64,000 bases of DNA from Sporolactobacillus shoreae (GCF_004684935.1 NZ_SRJD01000003.1:124001-188000), one strand, 5' to 3'. Shown: positions 21,346 to 31,004, numbered from the stretch's first letter. Notes: generated from the letters alone by a model not told the origin. Numbers and translations: made by a program.

Positions 21346-23118
21346 ATGTATCGGAATGCTAATTGCGGCGAGTTAACCGCGGATTTGGCAGGGAAAACCG
21401 TAACACTTGCCGGATGGGTCCAGAAAAGAAGGGATCTCGGCGGAGTTATTTTCATCGATCTCAGAGATCGTTCAGGTTTCGTTCAGATCGTATTTAATCC
21501 TGAAGTCTCTCAGGAAGCATGGAATACGGCTGACAAGGTACGCAGTGAATATTGCTTGTCTGTCACCGGACAAGTGTCAAAGCGCGATCCTGAAGCCGTT
21601 AATCCGAAAATTAAAACCGGCGATATTGAGATTATGATCAGCGAAATCAACGTGTTGAACAAGTCCAAGACGCCGCCGTTTCCAATTGAAGACGGAATCG
21701 AGGCTTCGGAGGATGTCCGTCTGAAATATCGCTATCTCGATCTCAGGCGTCCTGAGATGCTTGAAACGTTCAAGATGCGCAACAGGGTAACGCACACGCT
21801 CAGAAGCTTTCTTGATGAAAAAGATTTTCTCGATATTGAAACCCCGATTCTGACGAAGAGCACTCCGGAAGGCGCACGCGATTATCTCGTGCCGAGCCGT
21901 GTCCATCCAGGTGAATTCTATGCTCTGCCCCAGTCGCCGCAGCTGTTCAAACAGCTGCTGATGGCTTCCGGTATCGAGAAATATTATCAGATTGCGCGCT
22001 GCTTCCGTGACGAAGATCTGCGGGCAGACCGCCAACCTGAATTTACTCAGGTTGACATTGAAATGTCATTCTTTGAACTCAAACCGTTCCAGGATATGAT
22101 TGAAGACATGCTCGTCAATCTTGTCAAGAAGGTCAAAGGCATTGATATTCCGCGGCCATTCAAACGGCTGACCTACGCGCAGGCGATGGATCTGTATGGC
22201 AGCGATAAACCGGACACACGTTTTGGCATGACACTGATTGACCTGACGGATATTGCCGCGGACAGCACGCTGAAGGTTTTTAAAGAAGTTCAGGAAAAAG
22301 GCGGCAAGGTTAAGGCAATCAATGTCAAAGGAAAAGCGTCCCACTTCTCACGCAAGCAGGTGGATGAAGACCTGCGCGGCATTGTGTCGCCATACGGAGC
22401 CAAGGGTCTTGCCTGGCTGAAGGTTGAAGAAGGCGGAATGAAGGGGCCGATTGCTAAGTTCTTCGACGAAGCGCTGACTGCGCGAATTGTTGAAAGGACG
22501 AACGCGGAGCCCGGAGATCTTTTGCTATTTGTTGCTGATAATAAAAAAATTGTCGAGAGCAGCCTTGGGGCATTGCGTCTGCATCTCGGCAAAATTTTGA
22601 ATCTCATCGACAAATCAGCCTTCAATTTTCTCTGGGTTACGGAATTTCCGCTGCTCTCTTACAGTGAAGAGGAGCACCGGTTTGTCGCCGAACATCACCC
22701 GTTCACTATGCCGGTACTCGAAGATCTGGATAAGATCGAGAGCGATCCGGGCAGCGTCCGCGCCCAGTCCTATGACATGGTGCTGAACGGGTTCGAACTG
22801 GGCAGCGGCTCTGAACGAATCTGCAACCATGAAATGCAGGAAAAAATGTTCAAAGTGCTTGGCTTCACAAAAGAACGTGCCGAGAAGCAGTTTGGATTCC
22901 TGATGGAGGCGTTTGAATACGGTACTCCACCGCACGGTGGCATGGCACTCGGCATCGATAGAATCGTGATGCTGCTCGCCGGACGATCCAGCCTGAGGGA
23001 CACCATTGCTTTCCCGAAGACAGCCAGCGCGTCGGATCTATTGACGCATGCGCCAAGTGAAGTCAGTGAAGCACAGCTCGGAGAACTGCATCTGGATGTT
23101 GCTACGCTCCTTAAATGA
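21346..23118 (+). CDS. aspS: Aspartyl-tRNA synthetase
   Basis: A 590-residue bacterial-type AspRS with an N-terminal OB anticodon-binding domain, class II motif 2 ([20 protein letters not shown]), the inserted GAD domain (about residues 290-410), and motif 3 ([11 protein letters not shown]). It is co-transcribed with hisS, the stop and start being two bases apart. 6S RNA starts 70 bases downstream. Confidence 0.97.
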   Translation: MYRNANCGELTADLAGKTVTLAGWVQKRRDLGGVIFIDLRDRSGFVQIVFNPEVSQEAWNTADKVRSEYCLSVTGQVSKRDPEAVNPKIKTGDIEIMISEINVLNKSKTPPFPIEDGIEASEDVRLKYRYLDLRRPEMLETFKMRNRVTHTLRSFLDEKDFLDIETPILTKSTPEGARDYLVPSRVHPGEFYALPQSPQLFKQLLMASGIEKYYQIARCFRDEDLRADRQPEFTQVDIEMSFFELKPFQDMIEDMLVNLVKKVKGIDIPRPFKRLTYAQAMDLYGSDKPDTRFGMTLIDLTDIAADSTLKVFKEVQEKGGKVKAINVKGKASHFSRKQVDEDLRGIVSPYGAKGLAWLKVEEGGMKGPIAKFFDEALTARIVERTNAEPGDLLLFVADNKKIVESSLGALRLHLGKILNLIDKSAFNFLWVTEFPLLSYSEEEHRFVAEHHPFTMPVLEDLDKIESDPGSVRAQSYDMVLNGFELGSGSERICNHEMQEKMFKVLGFTKERAEKQFGFLMEAFEYGTPPHGGMALGIDRIVMLLAGRSSLRDTIAFPKTASASDLLTHAPSEVSEAQLGELHLDVATLLK

Positions 23119-23150
23119 TCATTCTTCCTGAATGTGGCAGGGGCAATAGC

Positions 23151-23179
23151 TTGATAAGCGCTTTCAACTATGCTATGAT
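23151..23179 (+). promoter_or_regulatory. Sigma-A promoter of 6S RNA
   Basis: TTGATA (23151-23156), a 17-base spacer and TATGAT (23174-23179), with an extended -10 TGC. Transcription should start near 23186. Confidence 0.75.
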
Positions 23180-23185
23180 GTATTC

Positions 23186-23390
23186 AGAAATTGAAGAGAG
23201 TCCTGAAGTGTTAGTCGAACGCTGATATGTTTTGACCGAACATATACTTTTTGGGAGTCCGTTGTTTTCACTCGTCACGCATGCCCGCGCCGGGACCCGT
23301 ATACTGTGGAACAGGGCACCCACCTGCTCACGAGCGGGTTTCAAAGCTGCGGCTTCACAACGGCACGTTCGGGATTTCTTATTTCTTAAT
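23186..23390 (+). ncRNA. bsrA: 6S RNA (BsrA/6S-1 type)
   Basis: About 200 bases with no reading frame, positioned directly after aspS as in B. subtilis. The 5' part reads AGTCCTGAAGTGTTAGTCG, close to the start of Bacillus 6S-1. The ends form a closing stem (GAAGAGAGTCCTGAA near 23191-23205 with TTCGGGATTTCTT near 23369-23381), and the interior is an imperfect long hairpin. 6S RNA mimics an open promoter and sequesters sigma-A RNA polymerase in stationary phase. A consensus promoter and a following terminator support an independent transcript. Confidence 0.85.
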
Positions 23391-23399
23391 TAAAAAAGT

Positions 23400-23440
23400 T
23401 AAACCGGGATCAGGGTTAAACCCCTAATCCCGGTTTTCAT
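23400..23440. terminator. Bidirectional terminator between 6S RNA and the pil operon
   Basis: AACCGGGAT pairs with ATCCCGGTT, and the inner AGGG with CCCT. T-rich tracts follow on both strands, so it can end 6S RNA and the convergent pilus operon. Confidence 0.8.
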
Positions 23441-23455
23441 TTTGTATGAGAAAAA

Positions 23456-24247
23456 TCAGTGTTTCTCCGAATAGAGCGTCAGAGTGATGGTTGCTGTATA
23501 TTGAGGCTGCTGCGGCTGCACCGAAGTTGTAGAACCGGACGACTGTGAACTGGTTGCCTGGCTTGTCTGACTGGAAGCAGTACTTGGAGTAGCTGATGAA
23601 GCTGAAACAGTGCCGCTCGCTGACAAAGATGCAGCCGGGCTGCTTCCTGATGATGACGGGACCTCAGCCGCGTTGTTCATTTGAAAACTCATCTGATTGA
23701 TCACCAGCAAGCGCTTCTGTGATTCAAGATAATCGATAAAATTAAGAAGGGACAACTCGTTATCCGCCGTCAAATTGAGCGAGTAGGTATCCGATTCAAG
23801 TAGTGAAACGAGCGGCTTTGTGTTCTTGCTGCTTTTTTGATTTGATGTGGTGTTATTTGTATTTGATTGCTTGTTGTTTGCCGCCTGAGCACTAGCGTTT
23901 GTCTGATTCTCTGAAAGAGAAGCGAATGTGACTCCCAAAGATTCAGCTTTTTCATGAGCGGTTGAAAAAAACTGCTCGATGTCCGGACTGGTGGGGAGGA
24001 TGGATGTGCTGACATTCTGTCCCAGTGCTTCCTGTCTTGCTATTTCCTGTTTCCGCTCCGCCAGCGCTTTATTTTTCTGTTCTAGTTTTTTCTTGTTGAT
24101 GGCCACTGTTTCCTGATAGATCCGGATGTTCTGCTTTGAAGCGTCAATGCTCTGCTGAACAGGCACAATTTTAAAAAAATAGAACATTCCGAAGCCAAAA
24201 CAGACGATTATGACGGATATACAGCTGATAAAAAATGTTCTGTTCAT
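23456..24247 (-). CDS. pilO: Type IV pilus alignment protein, PilO-like
   Basis: A 263-residue protein with an N-terminal membrane helix (residues ~6-27), a coiled coil (about 30-75: heptads around IYQETVAINKKKLEQKNKAL) and an extracytoplasmic part with the PilO-type core (SDTYSLNLTADNELSLLNFI, DYLESQKRLLVINQMSF). The C-terminal half contains a long Ser/Thr/Ala/Gln stretch (about 196-245) before the last beta strand (YTATITLTLYSE). PilO pairs with PilN to align the pilus machine. It is the last gene of the minus-strand operon, two bases after pilN. The family call rests on architecture and context, because PilO sequences diverge widely. Confidence 0.75.
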   Translation of the reverse strand: MNRTFFISCISVIIVCFGFGMFYFFKIVPVQQSIDASKQNIRIYQETVAINKKKLEQKNKALAERKQEIARQEALGQNVSTSILPTSPDIEQFFSTAHEKAESLGVTFASLSENQTNASAQAANNKQSNTNNTTSNQKSSKNTKPLVSLLESDTYSLNLTADNELSLLNFIDYLESQKRLLVINQMSFQMNNAAEVPSSSGSSPAASLSASGTVSASSATPSTASSQTSQATSSQSSGSTTSVQPQQPQYTATITLTLYSEKH

Positions 24248-24249
24248 CG

Positions 24250-24825
24250 TTACTGAGCCTCTTTCGGTTCGGTTGAAAGAATAAATCCGGTCGTCATGGT
24301 CAGCGTGACCTGATAGCCCTTACTTGCCGTTAAGGACGCCGATCCCGCAGTGTTGTTTTGATCCACTCTGTTAGCCTGTGTCATGACTACGTTTGTGAAG
24401 CCCTTTTCCCTCAATTGATCCGCAAACGGCTGAATCTCCGAAAAGGTACCCACGTTGCACTGCACGGTCATGCTCCCGTCGCTATTGTAATTAATCGTTG
24501 CGACGCTTCCGTCACTGGGAAGAAGACGATCCACAAGTGCCCAGGCATGAAAGACAGAAAGACGTGTCGCTAGGAGTTGACTCACGGCGTCGGCGGGGGT
24601 GGGTTTTGTACTTGAAGCAGGAAGTTTCAGATCGACTTTTTTTGATGCCTGTGCCTGCCATTGGCTCTCTTCTTTCTGAACGCTTCTCAGCTGTCCGTCG
24701 AGATGCCAGGCATAGATGCAAAGCGCCAGCAAGATGGCTAGACAGGCGGCTCCAAAGAGGGTGGCGACCCAGATCATCTTTCTTGAAACCTTTTGTTCAT
24801 AGGGCAGCAGGTTGATGTCAATCAC
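24250..24825 (-). CDS. pilN: Type IV pilus assembly protein PilN
   Basis: A 191-residue protein beginning IDINLLPYEQK, the INLLP motif that in PilN docks into PilM. A membrane helix (about 19-40) and an extracytoplasmic ferredoxin-like domain (FSEIQPFADQLREKGFTNVV) follow. The start is GTG 24825, with AAGGGGGTGA upstream, overlapping the pilM stop in GTGA. It forms the inner alignment complex with PilM and PilO. Confidence 0.88.
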   Translation of the reverse strand: MIDINLLPYEQKVSRKMIWVATLFGAACLAILLALCIYAWHLDGQLRSVQKEESQWQAQASKKVDLKLPASSTKPTPADAVSQLLATRLSVFHAWALVDRLLPSDGSVATINYNSDGSMTVQCNVGTFSEIQPFADQLREKGFTNVVMTQANRVDQNNTAGSASLTASKGYQVTLTMTTGFILSTEPKEAQ

Positions 24826-25772
24826 GCCGTCACCCCCTTCATGGCGAGGCCGATCGCGGGTATAAAGCTGGCATCCAAGTCATCAGGACACTGTACACGT
24901 TCACGGTCAATCTGTAAAAGTTTCACAGGTACGGAAACCACTTCTCCAAGGACAGTTTTAAATTCATTCATCGTATCTGGGCTTCCGAGAAGCTGAATTT
25001 CGGAAACCTGGAAACTGCCCTTCTGCAGGCTGTACTGGTAGAAATTAAGCATGCGCTCTACTTCTGTGGCGGCGTTCAGCAGCAATGAATCCTCTGTCTG
25101 CATATTTTCAGCATCCTTGAGGCTGATCTGACGGATAAAGAGAGGTGTGTCCCCGTGAAACACAGCGACGTTCAGTGTTTCTTTTTCGAGCTGAGCATAC
25201 ATCCGATGGTCCTCAGGTTTACCAGAAATAAAATGCTGAACCCAACGGTCGATGCCGAGCGCGCTGAATTCGGCGTTTACCGGATCAAGCCCCGCTGCGT
25301 CCAAAATCTTGCGATACTTCCTCACCATTGTCTCTGGCGCGGCAAATAGAAGGACCTTCGTCCCGGTGGCACTGCGTTCCAGTACATGGAAATCAAATAC
25401 CGCGTCTTCAAAGGGCAATTGAATTTTATTGCCGATCTCGATAAAAAAATAGTTTTGAAGATCAGGATCGGAAAGGATACCGGGCAGATCGAACTGGCGA
25501 AGCACAAGCTGAGCGTCGGGAATTGCAAAAAAAGTTTTCCTGTGCCGTACTTTAAGTGCGTGTACCATTGTTTTCAAAACGTCGGAGAATGTCTGCTCAT
25601 CTTTGATACGTCCGTTCTCGACAATACCCGGTTTCAGCCATTCCTCCCAAAACTGAAGGTGGGAAAGGTCATCGGCATTTCCCTTGAAACGGACCATTCG
25701 GATGGAGTGGTCGGAGAACGTGAGTCCGACATTCGTATGGCTCTGAAAAAGGTGCAGTTCTTTATTAAGCAA
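24822..25772 (-). CDS. pilM: Type IV pilus assembly protein PilM
   Basis: A 316-residue actin-fold ATP-binding protein of the PilM family. Patterns include VGLTFSDHSIRMVRF near the start, IPDAQLVLRQFDLPG, IGNKIQLPFEDAVFDF (the PilM block after the first subdomain), DPVNAEFSALGIDRW, and a C-terminal LDASFIPAIGLAM. It sits on the cytoplasmic side and binds the PilN N-terminus. The start is TTG 25772 with a weak ribosome site; it lies 18 bases after pilD and overlaps pilN by four. Confidence 0.88.
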   Translation of the reverse strand: MLNKELHLFQSHTNVGLTFSDHSIRMVRFKGNADDLSHLQFWEEWLKPGIVENGRIKDEQTFSDVLKTMVHALKVRHRKTFFAIPDAQLVLRQFDLPGILSDPDLQNYFFIEIGNKIQLPFEDAVFDFHVLERSATGTKVLLFAAPETMVRKYRKILDAAGLDPVNAEFSALGIDRWVQHFISGKPEDHRMYAQLEKETLNVAVFHGDTPLFIRQISLKDAENMQTEDSLLLNAATEVERMLNFYQYSLQKGSFQVSEIQLLGSPDTMNEFKTVLGEVVSVPVKLLQIDRERVQCPDDLDASFIPAIGLAMKGVTA

Positions 25773-25790
25773 ATGACATCATTCCCACTG

Positions 25791-26558
25791 TTAAAATAGA
25801 AGATTCAGATAGAGCGAAATCAGTTGGTCGCCAAAGAAAAAAGCAGTCAGCATTCCCAGCACAATAAATGGGACGAAAGGGACCGGTTGCCTGCGTCTGA
25901 TCAGGCCCGTCAGTAAACCGCCAACCCCAATAATCGCTCCGAACAGGGTGGAGAAGAAGAAACCGAGAAGAACGATTTTCATGCCGACAAGCAGCCCCAT
26001 CACAGCAAATAACTTTACATCTCCGCCGCCCATACCGCCTTGGCTGACAAGAGCAATAATCGCCAGAAGGGCAAATCCTGAAGCAGCACCCAGGAGCGAA
26101 TCCCACCAAGGAACGAGGTGGTAAATTCCCCGGAAAATGATGAAGAACGCAAGGAACCAGATGAGAATCTTATCCGGAATCATCATTTCTGTCAGATCCG
26201 TAACTAGCACGATCATCAGTAGTGACACCAGCAGCCATCCGGCCAGCATTTCTTCGATTGATGTTGCACGGAGAAAGCTGAATAGGAACAAAAGCCCGGT
26301 CGACGCCTCAATAATCGGATAAATCGGCGAAATCCGCACATGGCATGTCCGGCATCTTCCCCTTAAAAAAAGGTAGGAAAAAACCGGCACCAGATCGCGA
26401 ATAGTCAAACGCCGCCCGCATGACGGACAGTGCGATGGCGGCGTGATAATAGATTGACCTTCGGAAACCCGAAGGCCAACAACATTGTAGAAGGAACCTA
26501 GGACTAGGCCTAGCAGAAAAATGTAGAAATTAGCAACGTTTGATAGTAAAAAGTCCAT
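25791..26558 (-). CDS. pilD: Prepilin peptidase PilD
   Basis: A 255-residue membrane aspartyl protease with six to eight helices. The N-terminal methylase-like segment keeps both zinc pairs (Cys44/Cys47 and Cys69/Cys72). The catalytic aspartates are Asp121 in LVTDLTEMMIPD and Asp180 in GGMGGGDVK. It cleaves type IV prepilins after the leader Gly and may methylate the new N-terminus. Its start shares one base with the pilA stop (TAATG), so it is coupled to the major pilin. It could also process the ComGC pseudopilins if these are encoded elsewhere. Confidence 0.95.
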   Translation of the reverse strand: MDFLLSNVANFYIFLLGLVLGSFYNVVGLRVSEGQSIITPPSHCPSCGRRLTIRDLVPVFSYLFLRGRCRTCHVRISPIYPIIEASTGLLFLFSFLRATSIEEMLAGWLLVSLLMIVLVTDLTEMMIPDKILIWFLAFFIIFRGIYHLVPWWDSLLGAASGFALLAIIALVSQGGMGGGDVKLFAVMGLLVGMKIVLLGFFFSTLFGAIIGVGGLLTGLIRRRQPVPFVPFIVLGMLTAFFFGDQLISLYLNLLF

Positions 26559-27025
26559 TATTTATTGAAATTGATTAACGTATTTTCTGTATATCCGCCA
26601 GTAGCACTGTCGCCTGAAAGTCCAGAGATACTACTTATTTCTGTATCACCAGTGATCGAGTAAGTTCCATTGTTATAAACGACTACAGCATTTGGAAGAT
26701 CAGAAGTGGACCGTTTCGCATAATTTGACCAACCATCATTAGTTGAAGTATCGGTACCACTAGAGGTAGTGCCCGCTTGACCACTCTGAATATAAATTGG
26801 GCCATTTCCATTTATATTGTGATCAGCAACAAATAATTTTGCCCCATTTATAATTGTTAAAGCATCTTGCACTTTTGCTTTATTAGACTGACTATTAATA
26901 ATCGAAATAACACTCGGAATCGCAATTGCTGCAAGAATAGCCAAGATAACAATTACAGCCAACAGTTCGATCAACGTGAAGCCCTTCTGATTTTTCTTTG
27001 ACTTTGCCCGAAGCACTTTAAGCAT
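26558..27025 (-). CDS. pilA: Major type IV pilin (PilA-like prepilin)
   Basis: A 155-residue prepilin. A 15-residue basic leader ends in KG, cleavage gives FTLIELL with Glu at mature position 5, and the hydrophobic helix AVIVILAILAAIAIPSVIS continues as in type IVa pilins. The globular part is small, Ser/Thr/Asn/Gly-rich and without cysteines, so it has no disulfide-bonded D-region as in Gram-negative pilins. GGGGAGGAAAAATC precedes the ATG. The DNA is visibly AT-richer than the flanking motor genes. Calling it the major subunit is an inference from its place between the platform and peptidase genes. Confidence 0.88.
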   Translation of the reverse strand: MLKVLRAKSKKNQKGFTLIELLAVIVILAILAAIAIPSVISIINSQSNKAKVQDALTIINGAKLFVADHNINGNGPIYIQSGQAGTTSSGTDTSTNDGWSNYAKRSTSDLPNAVVVYNNGTYSITGDTEISSISGLSGDSATGGYTENTLINFNK

Positions 27026-27052
27026 GATTTTTCCTCCCCAGGAAATCTGTTT

Positions 27053-28261
27053 TTAAAAATTCTGATAGAGCTGAAACATTGGAATAACCACAGCCAGAAC
27101 AATAAAACCGACAACGACAGCCAGGAAAAGAATAATTGCTGGTTCAATCAGTGCCTTAAGCCGCTCGGTGATCTGCTCGACGTCGTTTTCGTAATATCCT
27201 GCGACGTGGTTCAGCATCTGATCTAGCATACCGGTTTTCTCACCAATCGCCGTCATGTGATAAACAATTGACGGGAAAATTTTTTCCTGCTGGAATGCTT
27301 CGGAGAGCGGTCTGCCGAAATCCAAGGCTTCTGCAACGTTATGTATGGCCCGCCGGATGGCAAGGTTGGATGTAATCTTTTCGACGGACTGAAGCGCGTC
27401 GATGACCGGTACGGAACTTGAGATCAGCAGAGCGAACATCCAGAGCAGCCGTGAAAGTTCACTTTTATAGACCAGTGGACCTATTAAAGGCAACCTGATT
27501 ATAGCATAATCTAGTCTTAATTTACTAGACTTATTTTTAATCGCAGCGTATATAATCCCGATTGCAATGATTAACAAAACAATTAGCACAGGCCAAAAGG
27601 CCCTCAGCCAATCACTCATCGACAGAATGACCCGAGTGATCAACGGCAGCTGAGTGTGCAGCCCGGAAAACATGGTTCGGAACATTGGAATGATCGATGT
27701 CAGAAGAAAGATAATCACACCGAACGACATGAGAAGCACGAAAACCGGGTAGACCATCGCCGTCGACAATTTCTGCCTCGATTTGTGCTGGCGTTCATAA
27801 TAGGTAGCCAGATGATCGAGGCTTTCTTCAAGACGCCCGCTTCCTTCCCCCGCGCGGATCATGTGTACAATCATCGGACTGAAGATTTTGCTCTGGTTCT
27901 CAAAAGCCTGCGAGAGCGACTGGCCTTCCTTCAGATCGGATGACATTTTTTGAATGACTGATTTGAAGTATTTATTTTTCTCTTCCTGATCCGAGAGAAT
28001 TTCAAGAGCTTCGGATACCGTAACCCCGGCTTTGATAATCGTCGCAAATTGTCTCAGAAAAACAACCTTGGTCTGAAGCTTTACGCTTGATCCAAGGGAG
28101 AGCTCTTTGTACCAAATGGAGTCATTGTGTTCCCGAACCGATCGGATTGTGAGCCCTTGCCTGGCAACATTGAGAAGTGCGCCTTGTCTGTTTTCGGCGG
28201 TGAGGCGCCCTTTTTTTGCTCTGCCTGTCTGATCGGTTCCTACGTAATCAAATAAAGGCAT
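27053..28261 (-). CDS. pilC: Type IV pilus inner-membrane platform protein PilC
   Basis: A 402-residue GspF/PilC family protein with the two repeated cytoplasmic GspF domains (FLRQFATIIKAGVTVSEALEI and LLWMFALLISSSVPVIDALQ) each followed by helices, and the C-terminal LIEPAIILFLAVVVGFIVLA. RAGEGSGRLEESL and AIGEKTGMLDQML are the paired family signatures. It transmits motor rotation to pilin extraction. It lies seven bases after pilT and 27 before pilA. Confidence 0.95.
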   Translation of the reverse strand: MPLFDYVGTDQTGRAKKGRLTAENRQGALLNVARQGLTIRSVREHNDSIWYKELSLGSSVKLQTKVVFLRQFATIIKAGVTVSEALEILSDQEEKNKYFKSVIQKMSSDLKEGQSLSQAFENQSKIFSPMIVHMIRAGEGSGRLEESLDHLATYYERQHKSRQKLSTAMVYPVFVLLMSFGVIIFLLTSIIPMFRTMFSGLHTQLPLITRVILSMSDWLRAFWPVLIVLLIIAIGIIYAAIKNKSSKLRLDYAIIRLPLIGPLVYKSELSRLLWMFALLISSSVPVIDALQSVEKITSNLAIRRAIHNVAEALDFGRPLSEAFQQEKIFPSIVYHMTAIGEKTGMLDQMLNHVAGYYENDVEQITERLKALIEPAIILFLAVVVGFIVLAVVIPMFQLYQNF

Positions 28262-28268
28262 GCTCTAT

Positions 28269-29303
28269 TCACCCCTTTAGAAGAAATGTCTCGACCGATT
28301 CACCAGTGATTTCACGGCGCGCCAGCATATCTTGAATACAAGATGCCATGGTCTGCATGCCCTGGGCCCGGTTCACTTGGATCACGCTCGGAATCTGATA
28401 AATCTTCTTCTCACGGATCAAGTGGCTGATCGCTTTGTTATTGATCATCACTTCTGTCGCGACCCGGCGGCCTGAAAAATCCGGAGTTGGGAAAAGGCGC
28501 TGGGAAATGACGGCCACGAGTTCGGCTGCGAGCTGGATCCGGATCTGTCCCTGCTGTTCGGCAGGGAAGACATCAATGATCCGGTCAACAGTCGAGACCG
28601 CGTCGTTGGTGTGCAGCGTGGCGAGCACCAGGTGACCGGTTTCGGCAGCAGTCAGCGCGGTGCGGATGGTTTCAAGATCACGCATTTCACCGACAAGAAT
28701 CACATCCGGATCCTCGCGTAGTGCGGCGCGAAGGCCGAGCGCAAACGAGTGGGTATCATTTCCGACTTCGCGCTGCTGTATGATGCATTGATTATGTTTG
28801 TGAAGATATTCAATCGGATCCTCAAGGGTGATGATATGGCGTCTCATGCTTTTGTTCATATCGTCGACCAGTGCAGCCAGAGTCGTTGATTTTCCACTGC
28901 CTGTAGGGCCTGTGACAAGAAACAGGCCATGGGGGCGCTGACAGAGCGACGCGAGAATTTCAGGAAGCTGCAGAGACGCAAGATCCGGCACGTTCTGCGG
29001 AATGACCCGGAAAGCCAGGCTGAAGCACGACCGCTGGCGAAAGGCGTTGACCCTGAAACGGGACAGTTTTGGAATGCTGTAGGAGAAGTCCAGCTCTCCC
29101 TGGCTGTCCAGTTTGGAAAATTGCTCGTCCGACAATATACCGCGGACCATCGCGTCCGAGTCTTCGGGGCTGATCACTGGTCGGTCAAGTGCCACAAGTT
29201 CACCATTGATACGGATGGTCGGCGGAATACCGACAGATATGTGAAGATCAGAAGCTTTTCGCTCACAGGCAATTTCCAGATATTCTTTTAACAGATTGAT
29301 CAT
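28269..29303 (-). CDS. pilT: Pilus retraction ATPase PilT
   Basis: A 344-residue hexameric secretion ATPase. Walker A is GPTGSGKST, the Asp box is EDPIEYLH, Walker B is DPDVILVGEMRDLET, and the His box is ATLHTNDAVSTVDRIIDVF. The short N-terminus (LLKEYLEIACERKASDLHIS) and lack of the PilB tetracysteine site place it with PilT rather than PilB or GspE. It depolymerises pili and powers twitching or DNA uptake. Its presence suggests the pili retract. Confidence 0.94.
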   Translation of the reverse strand: MINLLKEYLEIACERKASDLHISVGIPPTIRINGELVALDRPVISPEDSDAMVRGILSDEQFSKLDSQGELDFSYSIPKLSRFRVNAFRQRSCFSLAFRVIPQNVPDLASLQLPEILASLCQRPHGLFLVTGPTGSGKSTTLAALVDDMNKSMRRHIITLEDPIEYLHKHNQCIIQQREVGNDTHSFALGLRAALREDPDVILVGEMRDLETIRTALTAAETGHLVLATLHTNDAVSTVDRIIDVFPAEQQGQIRIQLAAELVAVISQRLFPTPDFSGRRVATEVMINNKAISHLIREKKIYQIPSVIQVNRAQGMQTMASCIQDMLARREITGESVETFLLKG

Positions 29304-29339
29304 GATGGCAGACCTTCCTATCGATACGTCATTATTTTT

Positions 29340-31004
29340 TCAGCTGATAATTTTAAGCAGTTCATCAACGGTCGTCACGCCGGCGGCAACTTTGACCAAC
29401 CCGTTTTCAAGCATGCTTTGACCGCCTGAGCTATGGACAAGGTTCTGAATATCCTGATATGAATGGTGGTTAATCAGCTTCTCCGACACGTTTTCAGTTA
29501 CTTCAATCATTTCATGGACGGCGGTTCGTCCGAGATACCCGGTGTTGTGGCATGACTTGCAGCCAATCCCTTTCATCAGAACGTCAGGGCAGGCCATTCC
29601 CGCTTTGGCAAACATTCCCCGTTCGATGGGTGAGGCTTCAAAGGGACGGGCGCAGTCGTGGCAAACCCGCCGGACCAGCCGTTGGGCGACCACTCCCGTG
29701 AGTGAGGCAGCCACGAGAAAAGGATCAACTCCCATATCGATCAGGCGGTAAATCGTGGTCGGGACATCGTTCGTATGCAGGGTAGAAAGTACTAGGTGCC
29801 CTGTGAGACTCGCCCTGATTGCGATCTCAGCTGTTTCTGAGTCACGGATTTCACCGACCATGATGATATTCGGATCCTGACGCAGAACTGCGCGAAGACC
29901 GGCGGCGAAGGTCAGTCCGACCGGAGCGTTGGTCTGGATCTGGTTAATGCCTTCAATCTGATATTCGACCGGATCTTCAATTGTGATAATATTTTGATCT
30001 TCACTGTTCAGATGGTTCAGTGCCGCGTAAAGAGTAGATGTTTTGCCGGAGCCCGTCGGACCTGTAATCAGCACAAGACCGGTAGGCCGAGTGATCATTT
30101 TTGTAAAAACGGTTTCCTGCTCCTTTGTAAAACCGACATTCGGGATTTTCAGAAGCAGATCATTGGTATTAAGAAGTCTGAGTACAATTCGTTCCCCAAA
30201 AAGGGTGGGCAATGTCGACACACGGAGATCAATCCGCTGATTTCCAATGGCAACCTTGACCCGGCCGTCCTGAGGCAGACGTTTTTCCGTAATATCAAGC
30301 TGGCTCATGACTTTGATACGAGTCACGAGCACGCTGAGCATTTCTTTTGGAAAAGTACGGAATGTCCGCAGCGCTCCGTCAATACGGAACCGGACGACAA
30401 CACTGAGTTCACGAGGATCAATATGAATATCGCTCGCCCGATCTTCAAGGGCGCTCGTGAGTATTTTGTTTATGATTTTGATGATCGGTGTATCGTTTTC
30501 AGCCGCCAGTGCGGGAGTTTCTTCAGTTGGTCTGACATTGATTGTTGTCATCAGTTCAGTAACCGAGTCTTCTTCATTGTACAGGCGGTTGATTGTGGCC
30601 GTGATCTCGCTTGGAAGAGCAAGCGAAACATTAGCTTGAAAACCAGTCATCATCTGAATGTCGTCAATCGCGAAAAAATCAAGCGGGTTGGCCATGGCGA
30701 CATACAGAATACCATCGATTTTACGGTAAGGAACCAGCTCGTTCCTGCGCGCGAAATCCTGATCGACAAGGTTCGCGGTACTCTGATCGATCACAATATT
30801 GGAAAGGTGGACCTGTGGAATGGACAGTTGTTCAGATAGTACATCGATCAGCTGTTGTTCCGAAATATAGCCGCGTTCGATCAGAGCGTTTCCCAGTTTC
30901 TGTTTCGAGCTTTTCTGTTCGAGCGTAGAATTCAGTTGTTCAAGATTGATCAGGCCGGCTTCCACGAGCAGGTCGCCAAGCCGTCGGTGCGTTCGCTGTT
31001 GCAT
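29340..31004 (-). CDS. pilB: Pilus extension ATPase PilB
   Basis: A 554-residue GspE/PilB motor. The N-terminus holds two tandem MshEN-type units (starting RLGDLLVEAGLI at 8 and KLGNALIERGYI at 36, each ending in a Gln about 23 residues on). The ATPase core has Walker A GPTGSGKT (315-322), the Asp box EDPVEYQ, Walker B DPNIIMVGEIRD (377-388) and STLHTNDVPT. A tetracysteine zinc site (CHDC ... CKSC) follows. Start ATG 31004 is chosen for TTGGAGG upstream; the in-frame ATG at 31025 has none. It is the first gene of the operon. Confidence 0.95.
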   Translation of the reverse strand: MQQRTHRRLGDLLVEAGLINLEQLNSTLEQKSSKQKLGNALIERGYISEQQLIDVLSEQLSIPQVHLSNIVIDQSTANLVDQDFARRNELVPYRKIDGILYVAMANPLDFFAIDDIQMMTGFQANVSLALPSEITATINRLYNEEDSVTELMTTINVRPTEETPALAAENDTPIIKIINKILTSALEDRASDIHIDPRELSVVVRFRIDGALRTFRTFPKEMLSVLVTRIKVMSQLDITEKRLPQDGRVKVAIGNQRIDLRVSTLPTLFGERIVLRLLNTNDLLLKIPNVGFTKEQETVFTKMITRPTGLVLITGPTGSGKTSTLYAALNHLNSEDQNIITIEDPVEYQIEGINQIQTNAPVGLTFAAGLRAVLRQDPNIIMVGEIRDSETAEIAIRASLTGHLVLSTLHTNDVPTTIYRLIDMGVDPFLVAASLTGVVAQRLVRRVCHDCARPFEASPIERGMFAKAGMACPDVLMKGIGCKSCHNTGYLGRTAVHEMIEVTENVSEKLINHHSYQDIQNLVHSSGGQSMLENGLVKVAAGVTTVDELLKIIS

